64,000 bases of DNA from Pseudobdellovibrionaceae bacterium. GTDB lineage: Bacteria; Bdellovibrionota; Bdellovibrionia; Bdellovibrionales; UBA1609. Positions 60,553 to 64,000 of this stretch are shown here, piece by piece. The notes under the pieces are model-generated. The model worked only from the letters and a program-made list of their open reading frames with translations, did not search any database and had not been told where the DNA came from. The position numbers were made by a program, and so were the translations under genes. The stretch is taken from the NCBI GenBank assembly GCA_947444305.1, contig CANEZP010000003.1, forward strand, positions 1 to 64,000. Direction: 5' to 3'. How positions within the stretch are numbered: position 1 is the first letter of the stretch; each line of letters starts with the position of its first letter.

Positions 60553-63041
60553 TAGTCCACCTTCCAATCCAATAGTGCGGATACGTAGAACACGGGCGCG
60601 CCCGGCGGTTGATTTACGGAAAACTGAAAGTGGGGATCGTAACTGATAATTCGTTCGCCGGCGCGGTATGTATAGCCTGAAGCTTCCCAAAATTTTCCGT
60701 AACGTTCGTAAACGGGATAGAAGCCGACGACGATCGAACCGTTAAAGGTAATCCGCGCCGCCCGCCAATCTTCCATCATCGAAGGAAACGCCGAGAGCGG
60801 CATGCTCGTACGCGACCGCGCCCAGCCGGTAAGCACGGCGGTGTTGTAAGTGGTCGGCGCGGCGATCCGCGCGGCCGCGTGAGATTCATCTTCCCACGAG
60901 GCGTTCGCGTCGCTCCAGTTGTTCGACATGAAATTAATCTGATCGGCCGCAACGAGTGTCGGAATCCACGGCTTTGCGATGGGCGAAGTCACGACCGATT
61001 GGGTGTTGAATTCCCCCTGCAGATACATGCCGATGCTGGTGACGACGCTCAACCCAAGTTTCAATTTATCGGGATCGATCGCAAAGCCGTTGATCACGCG
61101 AACCGCATTCGGAAAACCATTTAACGTGCCCGCCGCGTACAGACTGCACGAAGGAATTCGAAATCGGTTTGCCGGCAGCCCGCCGTTACTAAAGAGATCA
61201 AAAGGCAGACTCAAATTGTCCGAGCACAGCGGTTGCGGCAGCGCCGCCTGCATCGGTCCGGTCGCGGCCCCTTGTTGAGAGTCGGTGGCGCTACCCTGCG
61301 CCGGCGCCATTCGTGGTGAATCGCTCGGGCTAAAACCGTCGTTCGTGCCCGGCGGGTACCAGCGCGCGCTGATGTAGATCATCCCGTTAAAATTTGCCCG
61401 CATGAGCCGGGTTGCCCCGAAGTAAGAACCAAGCTCGCCGCGGGCCGTATCTTCCAAGGCGAGCTGGAATTGTTCGGCATCGAAGTTCATCGGTAAGATT
61501 TTCGCGCGTGCGCGACGTTCGGCGGTCGTGCCGGGTAATAGTTTGTAGATGTGGCCGTCGTGAAAACCGCTCCGGGTCGCGTTCAATAAAGCGGTCGGAA
61601 TGCCCGGGCTCCCCGCCGAAGTACAAACGATCGGGGTAAACACATCGGCAAGACCCGGCGCCGGCGAAACAAGGATCGGTGCGGGCAAGGGCGGTATGGG
61701 TCTTGGACAAATCTGATTAGCTCGGCTGTCGGAACCGTTGGCGCCAAGCCAGTGACCGGGTCGCCAACGGGTTTTCGGCCCCGAGCTATCTTGAAAAAGA
61801 TTTCCGTACGAGATGATGCCCGTTCGGTCATTACTTAACGACATCGTGAGCGGATTGTACTCGTAATAAGAATATCTGCGCGGTACCGACGTCCAACCCC
61901 AGCGCAGCGCCAAATCTTCTTGCCCGACGGGATTGCCGAAATAATCGGTGTGCCGGCCCGGGTGATCCGACCAAATCGGAATGCCCGGCCAGTTACGGAG
62001 ATTCGCGCGGTCGCGCAAATACCAAACGCCGGAGATCACGCGAATGTCGGCCTTGTACGCAAATTTTTGTTTCGCGACTTGTTCACTATCGGCGGATTTG
62101 ACCGGGTCGACGATGAAGCGCAGATTCGCGTTGTTCATCATGCCGGTCCACCGGTCGTCGCCGTCGGCACCCATCTGAGTTTGTAAACCGCTCGGCACCG
62201 GCAAAACCATCGCGTTTACACCGTGGGCCGAATCCAGCGCGTTCCCGTTCCAAGTCGCCGGCGCGTAATCCGCCCAGGGAATTCGCGTGCCGCCGCAGTT
62301 TGTGCAACCGTTCGAATTATTACTTTGCAGTTTTATGGGGTTCGCCAGATTTGGTCCCGAACCGATGAAAGCCATGTTGTAATTTTGCCGGTACCGGCAG
62401 GCCGAGACGTTGCCGTACATCAGACGCCGGGCCGAGCTCACCTGACTGAGATAAAGACCGGTCGCGCCCGCGAGACATAAATCCCCGTTCGAGTGCACGC
62501 GTCCGAATAAACGCATCTCCGGCCCGGGATTAAAATCGGCATAAATAAGATCTATGAAGTACAGAAACTGAAACATGGAAACTTGCGCGAGCGAAACGGT
62601 GGCTTCCATATTGACGACCGTTTGATCGGTGCCGGTCAGTTCGGTCTTCACCACGTAAGAAACCTTCAGCGTGGCTTGCGGCGCGATCATCCCCCGAAAG
62701 GTCCCCGTCGTGATCGGGCTGGTCACGGGCACACCTTGAAAAGTAACGGTGATGTCGGTGAGCTTGTAACCCGTGCTGATGTAAGTGGGCAATTCGGTTT
62801 GTAACCGTAGGGTCAGATCGTTCGCGTCAGGCGTCGTAACCTCGCTGAGGTACGTTTGCGCGATTTTATTTACGACGAGCAGGCTACCCTCGGCGACGTA
62901 CTGTGTTCTCTTCTGCGCAAAAAGTCTCCCGCTCTGGCTCATGACGCTCGACATGTTCGTAAAGATTGCCGAGATCGCGAGTCCAAGCGAGGCGGTAATC
63001 AAAACGATCAACAGTAGCGCGTTGCCCGCGTTGTTCCTCAT
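60552..63041 (-). CDS. Very large PilX-like pilus assembly protein
   Basis: This 829-residue protein begins RNNAGNALLLIVLITASLGL, an N-terminal hydrophobic helix like PilX-type minor pilins, and has AEGSLLVVNKIA in the amphipathic extension. The rest is a long exported domain rich in Asn, Tyr and Trp with paired Cys (NNSNGCTNCGGTRIPWADY). PilX is usually below 250 residues, so this is an extreme extension. It may be a tip adhesin like PilY1 in role. It overlaps the PilW-like gene by four bases. Confidence 0.65.
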   Translation of the reverse strand: MRNNAGNALLLIVLITASLGLAISAIFTNMSSVMSQSGRLFAQKRTQYVAEGSLLVVNKIAQTYLSEVTTPDANDLTLRLQTELPTYISTGYKLTDITVTFQGVPVTSPITTGTFRGMIAPQATLKVSYVVKTELTGTDQTVVNMEATVSLAQVSMFQFLYFIDLIYADFNPGPEMRLFGRVHSNGDLCLAGATGLYLSQVSSARRLMYGNVSACRYRQNYNMAFIGSGPNLANPIKLQSNNSNGCTNCGGTRIPWADYAPATWNGNALDSAHGVNAMVLPVPSGLQTQMGADGDDRWTGMMNNANLRFIVDPVKSADSEQVAKQKFAYKADIRVISGVWYLRDRANLRNWPGIPIWSDHPGRHTDYFGNPVGQEDLALRWGWTSVPRRYSYYEYNPLTMSLSNDRTGIISYGNLFQDSSGPKTRWRPGHWLGANGSDSRANQICPRPIPPLPAPILVSPAPGLADVFTPIVCTSAGSPGIPTALLNATRSGFHDGHIYKLLPGTTAERRARAKILPMNFDAEQFQLALEDTARGELGSYFGATRLMRANFNGMIYISARWYPPGTNDGFSPSDSPRMAPAQGSATDSQQGAATGPMQAALPQPLCSDNLSLPFDLFSNGGLPANRFRIPSCSLYAAGTLNGFPNAVRVINGFAIDPDKLKLGLSVVTSIGMYLQGEFNTQSVVTSPIAKPWIPTLVAADQINFMSNNWSDANASWEDESHAAARIAAPTTYNTAVLTGWARSRTSMPLSAFPSMMEDWRAARITFNGSIVVGFYPVYERYGKFWEASGYTYRAGERIISYDPHFQFSVNQPPGAPVFYVSALLDWKVD

Positions 63042-64000
63042 TGGTAAGTCCTCGTGCTTCGAATAGTAAACGTTGAAACTTGATTTTCAACGAGCCACTT
63101 GCCCGGCGCGAGCAAGGGGCCGTCGAGTAAATTGCTCCCGCCTTGCGAGTTGGGTTGCCCGGACTGCTGGCCCATCGCTAACCCGAGCGCGACCATTCTT
63201 AATTGTGACCGCGAAACATTTAAAAATACTCCCGCGCCTAAACGTTCGGTCGCGGTCGTACTGTTGTAGAGGTATTCATCCAGGTGGTTTGAAGTATTTC
63301 GAACGATTCCGTCGGCCGGATCGAAATCAAAACCCAAAGCAATTTGAAAATCTAAAATCCGGTCGGCCAGCGCTGAGGTAACGCCGGAATTCATGTTGGT
63401 ACCGCCATTTTGGTAAGTGAAGCGATTGAGCTCCGAGATGGCTTTATCAAGATAAAATGTTCGAAGCTGAACGGGCACCATCAGGCCGGTGGACCAGTCG
63501 TAAGGCTCCGCCACGTTGTCGTTAAATGCGGTCGGCCCCGGCGCGAGCGTCGCCGTGCATGCATTCAGATCAACGGACGCGACGTAGCGATGCCCGATCA
63601 AATTCACTTTACTTAATATGACGTGCGAACGAAGCAGGCCCAGCGTCGCCAAACAACATGGGCCGCCGCCGGTCTCGATGGTGATCAGCCCGCCCGCTCC
63701 GACCGATCGGATACTGCACGCGGAAGTCGCCGACGTTTTCACGATGGTCAGCCGATCCGAACCCTGACACGCCGGAAAGGTTGCCCTAGCGGCGCAATTG
63801 TTTTCCGCGATGACGCCGGACCAAACCGGCAACAGTTCACCGCCCGCGCTCGGTATTTCACGGGCGAAATAATTCGTGAGTTCCATGATGTCGACGCTCA
63901 GTCGCCCACGCGCGGTGGCCTGACTTGAGTAATCGAGCTGTAGCGACGTCACGCCGACCAAAGTCATCACCACGACGGTGGAGATGGTCACCGAAATCAT
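63038..64000 (-). CDS. PilW-like minor pilin (5' end beyond window)
   Basis: The frame is open to the right edge. The visible part begins MISVTISTVVVMTLVGVTSL, the hydrophobic helix of a type IV prepilin; the GFTLVE-type leader and true start must lie beyond base 64000. The following part (LTNYFAREIPSAGGELLPVW) fits PilW. Several Cys pairs suggest disulphides. It is the first visible gene of the minor-pilin operon (PilW-like, PilX-like, HAMP, GspH-like). Confidence 0.75.
   Translation of the reverse strand: MISVTISTVVVMTLVGVTSLQLDYSSQATARGRLSVDIMELTNYFAREIPSAGGELLPVWSGVIAENNCAARATFPACQGSDRLTIVKTSATSACSIRSVGAGGLITIETGGGPCCLATLGLLRSHVILSKVNLIGHRYVASVDLNACTATLAPGPTAFNDNVAEPYDWSTGLMVPVQLRTFYLDKAISELNRFTYQNGGTNMNSGVTSALADRILDFQIALGFDFDPADGIVRNTSNHLDEYLYNSTTATERLGAGVFLNVSRSQLRMVALGLAMGQQSGQPNSQGGSNLLDGPLLAPGKWLVENQVSTFTIRSTRTYQ

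Overview
The window looks like a chromosomal segment of a member of the Bdellovibrionota (Bdellovibrio-like, formerly Deltaproteobacteria). This is inferred, not proven. The signs are several lipoproteins with the GFQNCS-type lipobox usual in that group, an AglRQS/TolQRR-type motor operon, HAMP and minor-pilin genes, trypsin-like secreted proteases, an S74-type tail-fibre-like protein, the paired DUF1592/DUF1552 proteins, and low-complexity spacers. Coding density is high and gene strand changes in blocks.

Layout. 1-3.6 kb (minus): ndk, an RlmD-type 23S rRNA methyltransferase, pilF/pilW and rodZ, a conserved housekeeping order. 3.7-6.0 kb: a small secreted protein, an HNH nuclease, and a 780-base gene-free stretch with a heptamer tandem repeat and copies of a dispersed 16-base palindrome. 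6.0-9.9 kb (minus): sucD, sucC, a SleB-like hydrolase and mdh. 10-13.7 kb (plus): a phospholipid-type (Mla/MCE) ABC importer with two different ATPases, two different MlaE permeases and one MCE protein; the ATPases carry complementary degenerate motifs. 13.8-16.8 kb: a 26-residue lysine-rich protein, then an operon of two TadB/TadC-like proteins, a secreted protein and a transmembrane protein kinase. 17-18.3 kb: a cystathionine gamma-synthase-type enzyme and tRNA-Phe.

18.9-24.4 kb is the most unusual region. Directly beyond tRNA-Phe lies what I read as a peptide-nucleotide (microcin C-like) antibiotic cluster: a 62-residue precursor with six VRNAGP repeats ending in a C-terminal Asn, an intrinsic terminator, an MFS exporter, a small membrane-anchored protein, an HTTM-type membrane protein, a RimL-like acetyltransferase, an MccB-like E1 adenylating enzyme with an N-terminal peptide-binding region, and a shortened TldD-like metalloprotease. 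The repeated precursor can be read as six head-to-tail copies of AGPVRN.

24.4-33.8 kb (mostly minus): a VWA protein, lipoproteins, DUF2238 and DedA membrane proteins, a trypsin-like lipoprotein, an 895-residue repeat-domain surface lipoprotein, and a TolQ/TolR/TolR motor. 34-44 kb: CNNM-type protein, PstCAB phosphate importer, OmpA-family protein, Ddl ligase, Hsp70-like protein, TPR lipoprotein, PDZ protein and a candidate structured small RNA at 43.9 kb. 44.2-51.3 kb: small proteins, a KefB/KefF-type K+ efflux pair, DoxX, a ligase-associated-type exonuclease, and secreted proteins. 51.5-64 kb: DUF1592/DUF1552/DUF5648 proteins, a prolyl oligopeptidase, a HAD phosphatase, the S74-like protein, and a minor-pilin operon that runs off the right edge.

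Start codons were chosen by ribosome binding site, family length and overlap; TTG and GTG starts are frequent. All family names come from reading motifs by eye, without database searches.
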